From Lachnospira hominis (ex Liu et al. 2021) (GTDB taxonomy: Bacteria > Bacillota > Clostridia > Lachnospirales > Lachnospiraceae), in the NCBI RefSeq assembly GCF_014287955.1, contig NZ_JACOPD010000006.1, forward strand, positions 62,001-126,000: DNA of 64,000 nucleotides. Reading direction: 5' to 3'. A model generated the notes under the pieces. The model did not search any database. It was not told the origin of the DNA and saw nothing but the letters and a program-made list of their open reading frames with translations. The stretch's first letter is position 1. Each line of letters opens with the position of its first letter. Shown piece after piece: positions 26,452-35,284 of the stretch. The position numbers and the translations under genes are program-made.

Positions 26452-26829
26452 ATGAAAAATAAAAGTGTCAGGGTAATACTCAGTATGTTATTGAACATAT
26501 GTATTGTGACAGTCGGTGTTTTTATAATTTATGCCGCCGGAAGCAGAGCATATACATTCGGACATAATATTTTTGATGAAGAAGCAATTGATACTACAGA
26601 AAATGCGAGACAAGTAGAGATTACTATTTCAGATAATATATCGGCGAAGCAGCTTTCATCTATGTTATACCAAAAAGGACTTTGCAAGGATAAAACAATA
26701 ATGTATTTTCAGATAATGCTGTCTGATTATAATAAGAAATTTGTAGGCGGAACATATACATTGAATTCAGGAATGAAGCCATCTGATATGTTTAAAGTAA
26801 TGTGTACGGACAAAGGAGAGGACAATTGA
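26452..26829 (+). CDS. Short MltG/YceG-like membrane protein lacking the catalytic domain
   Basis: A 125-residue protein with one membrane helix (about 8-31) followed by a LysM-like/YceG N-terminal segment: I-T-I-S-D-N-I-S-A-K-Q-L-S, later F-V-G-G-T-Y-T-L-N-S-G-M. Full MltG is over 300 residues and has a catalytic glutamate in its C-terminal domain, which is absent here. The frame is intact and ends cleanly, so it looks like a stable short form rather than a recent break. GGAG lies 6 bases before the ATG at 26452; the in-frame TTG at 26440 overlaps that site. Confidence 0.7.
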   Translation: MKNKSVRVILSMLLNICIVTVGVFIIYAAGSRAYTFGHNIFDEEAIDTTENARQVEITISDNISAKQLSSMLYQKGLCKDKTIMYFQIMLSDYNKKFVGGTYTLNSGMKPSDMFKVMCTDKGEDN

Positions 26830-26832
26830 GTT

Positions 26833-27474
26833 ATGATAGTTGAACCACGTGTTGTAGCTTATATTAATTCATTGGATTCCGGTAATTCCGATATTTGTAA
26901 TCTGATTGAAAAAGAAGCATTAAATGATAATGTTCCTATTATAAGAAAAGAGATGGGTAATCTGTTAAAAGTGCTGATTGCATTAAAACAGCCGGAACGA
27001 ATTCTGGAGGTTGGCACTGCTGTAGGTTACTCATCTATTCTTATGAGTGAAAATATGCCGGAAAACTGCCATATTACAACAATTGAAAATTATGACAAAA
27101 GAATACCGGTAGCGAAAAATAACTTTATCCGTGCGGGTGTTATTGACAAAATAACACTTATTGAGGGTGATGCAGCGGATGTTTTAAAAACACTTGATGG
27201 ACCATATGATTTTATATTTATGGATGCAGCTAAAGGACAGTATATTAATTATTTTCCTGATATTATGAGAATATTAAAAAAGGGCGGACTTCTTATATCG
27301 GATAATGTCCTTCAGGAAGGCGAGATAGTACAGTCAAAGTATGGAGTTACAAGAAGAAACAGGACGATACATGAGAGGATGAGAGAGTATGTATATATGC
27401 TTACTCATTCAGATGAGGTTGTAACATCAGTAGTACCTATCGGAGATGGAATTACACTCAGTGTGAAAAAATAA
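26833..27474 (+). CDS. O-methyltransferase (SAM-dependent, family 3)
   Basis: A 213-residue class I methyltransferase of the catechol-O-methyltransferase-like family (TrmR type in Bacillus). The SAM motif is L-E-V-G-T-A-V-G-Y-S-S near residue 58, followed by the acidic strand end T-I-E-N-Y, the D-F-I-F-M-D-A-A-K metal-binding region (about 130-138), and the D-N-V-L-Q-E-G block. Bacillus TrmR methylates 5-hydroxyuridine in tRNA, and its gene neighbours the U32 peptidase genes, as here. That substrate is a reasonable guess from context. Confidence 0.85.
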   Translation: MIVEPRVVAYINSLDSGNSDICNLIEKEALNDNVPIIRKEMGNLLKVLIALKQPERILEVGTAVGYSSILMSENMPENCHITTIENYDKRIPVAKNNFIRAGVIDKITLIEGDAADVLKTLDGPYDFIFMDAAKGQYINYFPDIMRILKKGGLLISDNVLQEGEIVQSKYGVTRRNRTIHERMREYVYMLTHSDEVVTSVVPIGDGITLSVKK

Positions 27475-27492
27475 AAAGAAATGGAGATTAAT

Positions 27493-28740
27493 ATGGGCGA
27501 ACATATTTATAAAGGAAGAAAACTTGAACTTCTTATACCGGCAAGCAGTCTTGAAGTATTAAAGATTGCTGTAATATATGGTGCTGATGCCGTATATATC
27601 GGTGGAGAGGCATTTGGACTTCGTGCAAAAGCAAAAAATTTCACTCTTGAAGAGATGAAAGAAGGAATTGAATTTGCACATGCACATGATTGTAAGGTAT
27701 ATGTTACAGCAAATATTCTTGCACATAATTATGATTTGGATGGAGCAAGACAGTATTTTAAAGAATTAAAACAGATAGGACCTGATGCACTTATTATTTC
27801 TGACCCGGGAATGTTTACAATTGCAAAAGAAGAACTGCCTGACATAGATATACATATAAGCACACAGGCTAACAATACTAATTATATGACGTATCAGTTC
27901 TGGTGGAAGCAGGGGGCAAAGAGAGTTGTTTCAGCAAGAGAATTGTCTCTTAATGAGATAAAACAGATTCGTGAACATATTCCTGATGAGATGGAAATAG
28001 AGACATTTATGCATGGTGCGATGTGTATTTCATATTCGGGAAGATGTCTGCTGAGCAGCTTTATGGCAGGAAGAGATGCCAACAGAGGTGCATGTACACA
28101 TCCGTGCCGTTGGAAATATTCTATTGTTGAAGAATCAAGACCGGGTGAATATATGCCTGTATATGAAAATGAGCGTGGAACATATATATTTAATTCAAAA
28201 GATTTATGCATGATTGAACATATTCCTGAGATGCTTAATGCAGGAATAGACAGTTTTAAAATCGAAGGCAGAATGAAAACAGCATTATATGTTGCTACAG
28301 TCGCTAGAACATACAGGCTTGCAATTGATGAGTTTATACAGGATGAGAATCTTTATAAAAAGAGAATTCCATTTTATAAGTCAGAGATTTCAAAATGCAC
28401 ATACAGACAGTATACAACCGGATTTTTCTTCGGTAAACCGGATGAAAATACACAGATATATGATACAAATACATATATTAAGGAATATACATATCTTGGC
28501 ATTGTCGGCGAACAGAATGCACAAGGACTTTATCATATAGAACAGCGTAATAAATTCAGTGTAGGCGAGACAATTGAAGTTATGAGACCAAATGGCGATA
28601 ATGTTTTGGTTACAGTAAAACGAATTAATGATGAGCGTGGTGTGGATATGGAAAGTGCACCTCATCCTAAGCAGCAGCTTTATATCGATTTGGGCGTAAA
28701 ACTTGAACAGTATGATGTTTTGAGAAGAAAAGAAGATTAG
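27493..28740 (+). CDS. Peptidase U32 family protein (tRNA hydroxylation type)
   Basis: A 415-residue member of the U32 family (YrrO/TrhP-like). Visible features: K-L-E-L-L-I-P-A near the start, the A-V-Y-I-G-G-E-A-F-G-L-R block, and the U32 signature E-T-F-M-H-G-A-M-C-I-S-Y-S-G-R-C-L-L-S with conserved cysteines, continued by C-T-H-P-C-R-W. Relatives work with prephenate or iron-sulfur clusters to hydroxylate tRNA uridine; older annotation as collagenase is doubtful. The start at 27493 has GGAG 6 bases upstream. It is adjacent to a probable TrmR methyltransferase, supporting a tRNA-wobble-modification pair. Confidence 0.88.
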   Translation: MGEHIYKGRKLELLIPASSLEVLKIAVIYGADAVYIGGEAFGLRAKAKNFTLEEMKEGIEFAHAHDCKVYVTANILAHNYDLDGARQYFKELKQIGPDALIISDPGMFTIAKEELPDIDIHISTQANNTNYMTYQFWWKQGAKRVVSARELSLNEIKQIREHIPDEMEIETFMHGAMCISYSGRCLLSSFMAGRDANRGACTHPCRWKYSIVEESRPGEYMPVYENERGTYIFNSKDLCMIEHIPEMLNAGIDSFKIEGRMKTALYVATVARTYRLAIDEFIQDENLYKKRIPFYKSEISKCTYRQYTTGFFFGKPDENTQIYDTNTYIKEYTYLGIVGEQNAQGLYHIEQRNKFSVGETIEVMRPNGDNVLVTVKRINDERGVDMESAPHPKQQLYIDLGVKLEQYDVLRRKED

Positions 28741-28751
28741 GAAAAGCAATA

Positions 28752-28801
28752 AAAGGCACTCCGGCACATAAAATATATAAATGTGTGTCTGGGGTGCCTT
28801 T
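28752..28801 (+). promoter_or_regulatory. Hairpin overlapping the sigK ribosome-binding region
   Basis: AAAGGCACTCC (28752-28762) pairs with GGGGTGCCTTT (28791-28801), 11 pairs with one G-T, and an inner CACA/TGTG extension. GGGGTG, the only Shine-Dalgarno-like sequence near the sigK start, lies in the 3' arm. TTTCTTT follows, so the element could terminate the U32 transcript, mask translation of sigK, or both. Confidence 0.6.
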
Positions 28802-28803
28802 CT

Positions 28804-29436
28804 TTGAAAAGTTTTGAAAAGCCATTATCAGCAGAAGAAGAAAAGGAAATTCTTGAGCGTTTGTATAACGGAGATAATAAGGCAAGAGATATTCTTGTTG
28901 AAAAGAATATGCGTCTGGTTGCCCATATGACTAAAAAATACAGCACGCCGGACAGAGATGTAAGAGATCTGATATCTGTCGGCACAGTTGGACTTATTAA
29001 GGCAATTAATTCATTTAAACCTGATAAGGGAATCAGATTTGCAACATATGCTGCAAAGTGCATAGATAATGAACTGCTTATGATGCTCAGGTCTGAGAAG
29101 AAAAAATCACGGGAAGTTTCTATATATGAACCAATCGGAACAGATAAAGAAGGAAATGAAATAAGCATTATAGAAATTGTCAGTGATGAAGAAAAAGACA
29201 TAGTTGAAGACTGTATATTTGATGAGAGAATTGCATGTCTTTATAAGAAAATGGGGAGAGTGCTTAATAAGCGGGAGATGACTGTTATTTCAGAAAGATA
29301 TGGATTGTTTGGAAATGATGAAAAAACACAGTGTGAGCTTGCGAAAGAACTGGGGATAAGCCGGAGTTATGTAAGCAGAATAGAGAAAAAAGCACTTGAA
29401 AAATTAAAAAAACTTCTTGAGGATAATCATTTATGA
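28804..29436 (+). CDS. sigK: Sporulation sigma factor SigK-type
   Basis: A sigma-70 family protein of about 210 residues. Region 2 reads N-M-R-L-V-A-H-M, D-L-I-S-V-G-T-V-G-L-I-K-A-I and F-A-T-Y-A-A-K-C-I-D-N-E; region 4 ends with E-L-G-I-S-R-S-Y-V-S-R-I-E-K-K-A. The D-P/E-P-I-G-T-D-K-E-G-N-E-I-S block is diagnostic for SigK/SigE. The start is probably TTG at 28804, 7 bases after GGGGTG; a GTG at 28783 would add 7 residues without an evident ribosome site. Either way, the roughly 20-residue pro-sequence of Bacillus pro-SigK is missing, and the gene is not interrupted by a skin element. Confidence 0.85.
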   Translation: MKSFEKPLSAEEEKEILERLYNGDNKARDILVEKNMRLVAHMTKKYSTPDRDVRDLISVGTVGLIKAINSFKPDKGIRFATYAAKCIDNELLMMLRSEKKKSREVSIYEPIGTDKEGNEISIIEIVSDEEKDIVEDCIFDERIACLYKKMGRVLNKREMTVISERYGLFGNDEKTQCELAKELGISRSYVSRIEKKALEKLKKLLEDNHL

Positions 29437-29490
29437 GTTTATATTAAAGTATAGCTTAAAGGACGCTATGAAATCAGGAGGTGCGTTAAT

Positions 29491-31293
29491 ATGCCGCGGA
29501 TTACGGATAATACAATTATAAGAAAAAGAATTGATGAAGTACGAAATATAATGAAAAAAAACGGTACGGATTTGTATATAGTATTTACAGGTGATTACCA
29601 TCTGTCAGAATATGCGGGTGATTACTTTGGAGAAAGAGAATTCCTGTCAGGGTTTACAGGCTCTGCAGGAACTCTTGTCATAGGAATGGATAAAGCTGCT
29701 TTATTTACAGATGGACGATATTTTGTGCAGGCAGAAATTCAGCTTAAAGGTACAGGCATAGAACTTATGAGAATAGGTGTGAAAGATGTTCCGGAACTGA
29801 CAGAATATTGTATACAGAATACACCTGCAAACGGAAGTATTGCGGTTGACGGAAGAACAATAAGTGCTTCTTTTGGCGAAAAATTGGAACATAAAGCTAC
29901 AAAAAAGAATATTAAACTTGATGTAACGGTTGATTATGCAAAAAGTATATGGAATAACAGACCGGATTTTCCGTATAGCAAAGCGTTTGTATCTGATAAC
30001 GGGGAGACAGTCAGGGAAAAGCTCATAAGATTGCGTGAAAAAATAAATGAAAAAGAGGCAGAAGGACATATTATAACATCACTTGATGATATATGCTGGT
30101 TATTTAATATAAGAGGAAATGATGTTGTATACAATCCTGTGATAATGTCATATGCGTATGTTACAGATAAGTGTGCATATTTATTTGCAGATAAAGACAG
30201 ATTTTCTGATGAAATTATAGAAAAGCTTCAAAAAGATGGCGTTACATTAAAACCATACGAAGAATTTTATGATTTTCTTGATACGATAGAAGAGAAAGTA
30301 ATTCTTGTTGATATGAAAAGAATTAATTATTGTGCATATAAGAAAATCTGCAATTGTGGAGTGGAAACAGTAAAAACATTAAGTCCTGTTACGTCAATGA
30401 AAGCCGTAAAAAATCCTGTTGAAATCAAAAATCTTTCAGATGTCCATATTGAGGACGGACTTGCACTTACAAGATTCATGTTCTGGGTTAAAGAAAATGC
30501 CGGAAAGGGAATTACAGAGAAAGATGCAGCTGATTATCTTGATAATGAGCGTGCAAAAATCAGTGATTTCATAGAACTTAGTTTTGAGACAATCAGTGCA
30601 TATGGTGCTAATGCAGCAATGATGCATTACAGTGCTACAAAGGATAATTGTGCCATGCTGAAACCAGAAGGTATGCTTTTAGTTGATTCTGGTGGACAGT
30701 ATATGCGTGGAACTACAGATGTAACAAGAACAATTGTACTTGGACCTGTAAGCGATGAGATAAAAAAAGCATATACGCTTACATTAAAGGGGATGCTTGC
30801 ACTTGCTGATGCAAGATTTCTTTATGGGTGTACAGGATTTAATCTTGATATTCTTGCGAGAGGTCCGCTCTGGGAAGCCGGTCTTGATTACAGATGTGGA
30901 ACAGGACATGGTGTCGGATATCTTTTGAATGTGCATGAATCACCAAACGGATTCAGGTGGAAACATATATTGGGACAAAACGATTTGTGTGTCATGGAGC
31001 CGGGAATGGTAACATCAGATGAACCGGGCGTTTATGTTGACGGAAAATACGGAATACGTATAGAAAATGAGATAGTATGCGTCAGGGATTATGAAAATGA
31101 ATATGGTACATTTCTCAAATTTAAAATGCTTACATGTGCACCGATAGACCTTGAAGCTGTTGATGTATCGTACCTAAATGAAAAAGATATAGAGAGAATT
31201 AATAATTATCACAGCTGGGTGTATGAACAGCTGAGTCCATATATGTGTGGAGAAGAATTAGAAAAATTGAAGAGGGCAACAGTCAGAATATGA
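29491..31293 (+). CDS. Aminopeptidase P family (Xaa-Pro aminopeptidase)
   Basis: A 600-residue M24B metallopeptidase that removes the N-terminal residue before proline. Two creatinase-like N-terminal domains (to about 310) precede the pita-bread catalytic domain. Metal ligands are visible in D-S-G-G-Q-Y-M-R-G-T-T-D-V-T-R-T (two Asp), G-H-G-V-G (His), and the T-S-D-E-P-G and R-I-E-N-E glutamates. The length matches the long three-domain type also found in eukaryotes. AGGAGGTG precedes the ATG. The stop overlaps the following gene as ATGA. Confidence 0.93.
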   Translation: MPRITDNTIIRKRIDEVRNIMKKNGTDLYIVFTGDYHLSEYAGDYFGEREFLSGFTGSAGTLVIGMDKAALFTDGRYFVQAEIQLKGTGIELMRIGVKDVPELTEYCIQNTPANGSIAVDGRTISASFGEKLEHKATKKNIKLDVTVDYAKSIWNNRPDFPYSKAFVSDNGETVREKLIRLREKINEKEAEGHIITSLDDICWLFNIRGNDVVYNPVIMSYAYVTDKCAYLFADKDRFSDEIIEKLQKDGVTLKPYEEFYDFLDTIEEKVILVDMKRINYCAYKKICNCGVETVKTLSPVTSMKAVKNPVEIKNLSDVHIEDGLALTRFMFWVKENAGKGITEKDAADYLDNERAKISDFIELSFETISAYGANAAMMHYSATKDNCAMLKPEGMLLVDSGGQYMRGTTDVTRTIVLGPVSDEIKKAYTLTLKGMLALADARFLYGCTGFNLDILARGPLWEAGLDYRCGTGHGVGYLLNVHESPNGFRWKHILGQNDLCVMEPGMVTSDEPGVYVDGKYGIRIENEIVCVRDYENEYGTFLKFKMLTCAPIDLEAVDVSYLNEKDIERINNYHSWVYEQLSPYMCGEELEKLKRATVRI

Positions 31294-32444
31294 AAGAAAT
31301 AATAGACAGAACTAAGAATACAGCAGAAAAAATGGTAAAAGACCGTTCATCATATATTGTGGTCGCTGCTGTTATGGTATGCTTTGTTATAGTGCTTGCA
31401 GCGTGGATTATGGGAAAAAAGCACATAGATCCGCAGGATTATATAACGGTTACTTATAATGGGATTAATGGATATGCATCAGCAGAATGTAGTGTTGATT
31501 CAGAAAAGCTATATAAAACGCTTGCCGGAAAAGAAGTTAATATGGAGAAACTTACAGCTTACAGGAAGTTTGCTGATTCACTTGAGGCACATATTGAAAA
31601 AAGTGATATTTCAAACGGAGACAAGCTTACAGTATATGTTGAATATGATACACAGGCTGCGGCTGATTCAGGCGTCAGGGTTGCAGGCAGCAGTTATAAT
31701 ATAAGAGCAAAAGGGATAGGAAATGGAACTAAAATAGATTTATTTTCTAATGTTGAAGTTGTATTTGCGGGCATAAGTCCTGAAGCATATGTTGTAATAA
31801 ATAATAAATGGGATGATGAATATCTGTCAGCACTTGAATTTGTGCCGGACAAGCATACAGGAATAAGCAAAGATGATGTAATCTGTGTTAAATGCAGTGC
31901 GGATGAAGCTGAACTTGGACGCCACGGATATGCTGTTTCATCTATATCAATGTCTTATACGGCTGACAGGCTTGGCTCATATGCTGATGATGTAAATGAA
32001 CTTGATAAAGATGTGGTAAGACAGATTGATGAGGAATGTAAAAAAACTATTACGAGCCAGACCCAGGATAAAACATTCAGAATGATGTATCGTGCTACAT
32101 CTGATACATCATATCTTTACAAGGCGAATGATGAAAGAGCTGAAAATATTAATCTTATGGAAATAAAATTCCTTAAAAGAAAGAACAGTCTTGAGGGTGG
32201 TAATGAAAATTATATTTATTATTTTTACAGTGCTGATGTTGTAAATGGTGACAGTACGGATACAGTATATTTTGCATTTGTATTTTCACAGGTATATATA
32301 TCATATGATGGAAAATTTCAGGTTGCTGTTGATGACTATAAGACATCATATACATGCAGTACCGATTATAATAAATTGTATGAGGAATGTATAGGCAGCA
32401 GGCAGCAGATGTATGATATATTGAATGTAGAAAAAATAAAATAA
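31290..32444 (+). CDS. Membrane-anchored extracytoplasmic protein of unknown function
   Basis: I do not recognise this 384-residue protein. After a charged start (M-K-E-I-I-D-R-T), one strong membrane helix spans about residues 19-42, followed by a long polar region that should face outside. A Y-N-G-I-N-G-Y-A-S-A motif follows the helix and resembles repeats of clostridial surface proteins that bear paired beta domains. No cysteine pairs, catalytic motif or sortase signal is evident. The ATGA overlap with the aminopeptidase gene shows translational coupling, though a functional link is not clear. Transcription probably ends at the palindrome at 32471-32507. Confidence 0.75.
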   Translation: MKEIIDRTKNTAEKMVKDRSSYIVVAAVMVCFVIVLAAWIMGKKHIDPQDYITVTYNGINGYASAECSVDSEKLYKTLAGKEVNMEKLTAYRKFADSLEAHIEKSDISNGDKLTVYVEYDTQAAADSGVRVAGSSYNIRAKGIGNGTKIDLFSNVEVVFAGISPEAYVVINNKWDDEYLSALEFVPDKHTGISKDDVICVKCSADEAELGRHGYAVSSISMSYTADRLGSYADDVNELDKDVVRQIDEECKKTITSQTQDKTFRMMYRATSDTSYLYKANDERAENINLMEIKFLKRKNSLEGGNENYIYYFYSADVVNGDSTDTVYFAFVFSQVYISYDGKFQVAVDDYKTSYTCSTDYNKLYEECIGSRQQMYDILNVEKIK

Positions 32445-32458
32445 AACAATAAAATATA

Positions 32459-32487
32459 TTGACAATATATAAAAAGTATTCTATAGT
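32459..32487 (+). promoter_or_regulatory. Predicted sigma-A promoter of comM
   Basis: Consensus -35 TTGACA (32459-32464) and -10 TATAGT (32482-32487) with a 17-base spacer. The -10 lies inside the left arm of the adjacent palindrome. Confidence 0.7.
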
Positions 32488-32507
32488 TATACTATAGAAT
32501 ACTTTTT
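32471..32507 (+). promoter_or_regulatory. Perfect 16-bp inverted repeat overlapping the comM promoter
   Basis: AAAAAGTATTCTATAG (32471-32486) and CTATAGAATACTTTTT (32492-32507) are exact reverse complements with a 5-base centre. The 3' arm ends in five T, so it may terminate the upstream transcript. It also covers the -10 element and start region of comM, as an operator would. Confidence 0.75.
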
Positions 32508-32524
32508 GTATAGGTGGTGTTGAT

Positions 32525-34066
32525 ATGTATAGTGAAGTGTATAGCGTTACGCTTGCCGGGCTTGATGCGTGTATTGTAAAGGTAGAGACAGATGCCGGCG
32601 ACGGACTCCCGTCATTTGAGATGAGTGGCTGTCTTGCAGCACAGGTTACAGAGGCAAGGGAACGAGTGAGAGTTGCAGTTAAGAATTCAGGGATAATACT
32701 GCGTCCGCAAAAGATTATGGTTAATATTTCCCCGGCTGATATAAGAAAAGCAGGGAATGGATTTGATCTGCCTGTTGCGGCCGGAATTCTTGCCGCAGAT
32801 GGCATTATTAAAACAGATATGCTTGAGTCGTCTGTGATTATCGGTGAATTAAGCCTTGATGGAAGTGTTAACGCAGTAAGAGGAATTATTAACTGTGTTG
32901 CAAAGGCAGCACAGATGGGATTTAAGAGGTGCATAGTTCCGTTATGTAATATTTGTGAAGGAGAACACATAGAAGGAATAGAAGTTCTTGGCGTTGACAG
33001 TTTAAAGCAGCTTATCGGATATTTTAACGGTGAATCAGAACTTATTGATGCAATTGATGCAAAGAAAAGCAGAGAACATGATGTGATTCATATGAAAAAT
33101 GAAACCTGTCCGGATTTTGCGGATATAACCGGGCAGATTACTGCAAAAAGAGCGTCGCTTATTGCAGCGGCAGGACATCACAATATCTGCTATATGGGGA
33201 TTCCGGGGACAGGAAAGACTATGATGGCGAAAAGAATCAGTACAATAATGCTGCCGCTTAATGAGAGCGAGAAGATGGAACTGACGCGTATCTACAGTGC
33301 GGCAGGAAAGCTTGAGGGAAGAAGTATTATAGAAGAAAGACCGGTAAGATGCCCCAATTATAATACAACGAAAGCTGTGATGCTGGGAGGCGGTGTTGTT
33401 CTGTCTCCCGGTGAGATAACACTTGCAGATAAGGGGATTTTATTTCTGGATGAATTTAATGAATTTGCATCTGCTGTGATAGATTCGTTAAGAACGCCGC
33501 TTGAGGAACATATTATAAGAATTGTAAGAGGTTCTAAAGAGTATATTTATCCGGCTGATTTTATGCTTGTTGCAGCAATGAATCCATGCAGATGCGGGTA
33601 TTATCCTGACCGTAACAGGTGCAGTTGTACAGAACATGATATAAAAAGGTACATGAGCCGTGTAAGCAAGCCTATATGGGACAGGATTGATATATGCACG
33701 CATATGGGGATGATAGATGCAAGAGATATTTTGTATGAATCAGATGCGGATAAGAGCAGCGATTTTTATACTACGGCTAATATGAAAAAATGTGTTAAAA
33801 CGGCGTATGATATTCAAAAAGAAAGATTTAGTAATGAAAATATAGAATTTAATTCGCAGATGAATGAAAAGCATGTGAAAAAATACTGCAGGCTGGGACA
33901 GGCAGAAAAGCGGATTATGGAAACTGCATTTGAAAGACTTAATCTTACGGTACGAGGGTATCATAAGGTGTTAAAAACGGCAAGGACAATAGCAGATATA
34001 GAAGGGGAAGAATGTATTAATGCCGGGCATTTAAGTGAAGCATTTTCCTATAGAAATCCTTTATAA
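32525..34066 (+). CDS. comM: YifB/ComM family Mg-chelatase-like AAA+ ATPase
   Basis: A 513-residue AAA+ protein. An N-terminal Lon-protease-like (S16) domain of about 190 residues precedes the AAA core with Walker A G-I-P-G-T-G-K-T (from residue 225) and Walker B G-I-L-F-L-D-E-F-N-E-F. A Mg-chelatase C-terminal domain follows, with a cysteine set (C-R-C-G-Y-Y-P, C-S-C) typical of YifB. In Vibrio, ComM is a helicase that extends heteroduplex in natural transformation. AGGTGG precedes the ATG. It lies 8 bases before dprA, another transformation gene. Confidence 0.93.
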   Translation: MYSEVYSVTLAGLDACIVKVETDAGDGLPSFEMSGCLAAQVTEARERVRVAVKNSGIILRPQKIMVNISPADIRKAGNGFDLPVAAGILAADGIIKTDMLESSVIIGELSLDGSVNAVRGIINCVAKAAQMGFKRCIVPLCNICEGEHIEGIEVLGVDSLKQLIGYFNGESELIDAIDAKKSREHDVIHMKNETCPDFADITGQITAKRASLIAAAGHHNICYMGIPGTGKTMMAKRISTIMLPLNESEKMELTRIYSAAGKLEGRSIIEERPVRCPNYNTTKAVMLGGGVVLSPGEITLADKGILFLDEFNEFASAVIDSLRTPLEEHIIRIVRGSKEYIYPADFMLVAAMNPCRCGYYPDRNRCSCTEHDIKRYMSRVSKPIWDRIDICTHMGMIDARDILYESDADKSSDFYTTANMKKCVKTAYDIQKERFSNENIEFNSQMNEKHVKKYCRLGQAEKRIMETAFERLNLTVRGYHKVLKTARTIADIEGEECINAGHLSEAFSYRNPL

Positions 34067-34074
34067 GATTATAT

Positions 34075-35259
34075 TTGGAACGGAGTGTGAAAAAAATATA
34101 TAACGAAGACTATTATATGTACCGGCTGTGTAATATTAAAGGTATAGGCAGAGCATCGGTAAGAAAGCTTGTTGATTTTTTCGGAAGTGCATATAATGTA
34201 TCAAAAGCAGATATTAATATATTGAAAAAGTTAGGAATATTAAATGGCAGGCAGATAGATGAATTTGCTTTTTCGATGAAAAATAAAGATAGCATATACA
34301 AGTATGAAGATATGATTAAAAATGGGTGTAACTGGATTAGCATAAACAATAATAATTATCCTGAAAGGCTTCATAATATTGATGACGCACCGCTTGGACT
34401 TTACTGTCGTGGAAATCTTCCGCCGGATGACAGACTGAGTGTTGCAATTATTGGTTCAAGAAACTGTTCTTCATATGGAAGGCGGATGGCATATAATCTC
34501 GCGGAAAGTTTTGCAGCTGATAATATTCAGGTAATAAGCGGCCTTGCAGCGGGAATAGATGCAGCGGCACACAGAGGATGCCTTGCATCGGGGGGATATA
34601 CATATGCTGTTCTTGGATGTGGAACGGATGTGTGTTATCCATATGAGAATTTAGATATATATAAAAATATAATAAAAACGGGAGGCGTGATTTCTGAATA
34701 CCCACCGAATACTCGGCCTGATGCATGGCGTTTTCCTGAAAGAAACAGGATAATAAGCGGGCTTGCAGACATCGTAATTGTTGTTGAGGCAGCTCAAAGA
34801 AGCGGAGCGATGATAACTGTTGACCAGGCACTTGAACAGAACAGGGAAGTTATGGCGGTTCCGGGAAGAGCTGATGATATTTGCAGTCAGGGGTGTAACG
34901 AACTTATAAAAACAGGTGCGATGGTTATAACAAAACCGGAGGATATTTGGCAGTGCAGTGCAGCTGCTTTATGGAAAGAAAAAAATAAAAATAATAAAAT
35001 AAATAAACATACAAATACAGATATAAAGGCGTTAAATGGTGGAAATGGGAACAAAAAACCAGTATGTCCCACCGTAAATCTGCTTGCAACTGAAAAAAAA
35101 TTAGTGTATAGTGTTCTCTGTTTACATCCGAAAGACACGGATGAGATTATTAATGAAACAGGATTGAACGTATCCACGGTTATGCAGACGCTTCTTTTAT
35201 TACAGCTGGAGGGGTGTGTTGAGGAAGTGGCGAAAAACTGTTATATCAGAATAAAGTGA
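34075..35259 (+). CDS. dprA: DNA-processing protein DprA
   Basis: DprA protects incoming single-stranded DNA and loads RecA in transformation. The 394-residue product has a helix-hairpin-helix-like N-terminal region (C-N-I-K-G-I-G-R-A-S-V), the Rossmann core with G-S-R-N-C-S-S-Y-G (about 126-134), G-L-A-A-G-I-D-A-A-A-H, and R-N-R-I-I-S-G-L, and a C-terminal winged helix. The start is uncertain: TTG at 34075 or GTG at 34087, near a GGAACGGAG site; an ATG at 34117 would cut into the family's N-terminus. It sits between comM and topA, a common arrangement. Confidence 0.9.
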   Translation: MERSVKKIYNEDYYMYRLCNIKGIGRASVRKLVDFFGSAYNVSKADINILKKLGILNGRQIDEFAFSMKNKDSIYKYEDMIKNGCNWISINNNNYPERLHNIDDAPLGLYCRGNLPPDDRLSVAIIGSRNCSSYGRRMAYNLAESFAADNIQVISGLAAGIDAAAHRGCLASGGYTYAVLGCGTDVCYPYENLDIYKNIIKTGGVISEYPPNTRPDAWRFPERNRIISGLADIVIVVEAAQRSGAMITVDQALEQNREVMAVPGRADDICSQGCNELIKTGAMVITKPEDIWQCSAAALWKEKNKNNKINKHTNTDIKALNGGNGNKKPVCPTVNLLATEKKLVYSVLCLHPKDTDEIINETGLNVSTVMQTLLLLQLEGCVEEVAKNCYIRIK

Positions 35260-35284
35260 CAGATTTAAGGGGAGGATATTACAA

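Noticed and set aside
32173..32970. 265-codon minus-strand frame across the comM start
   Set aside because: It spans two plus-strand genes and their promoter and has no family features.
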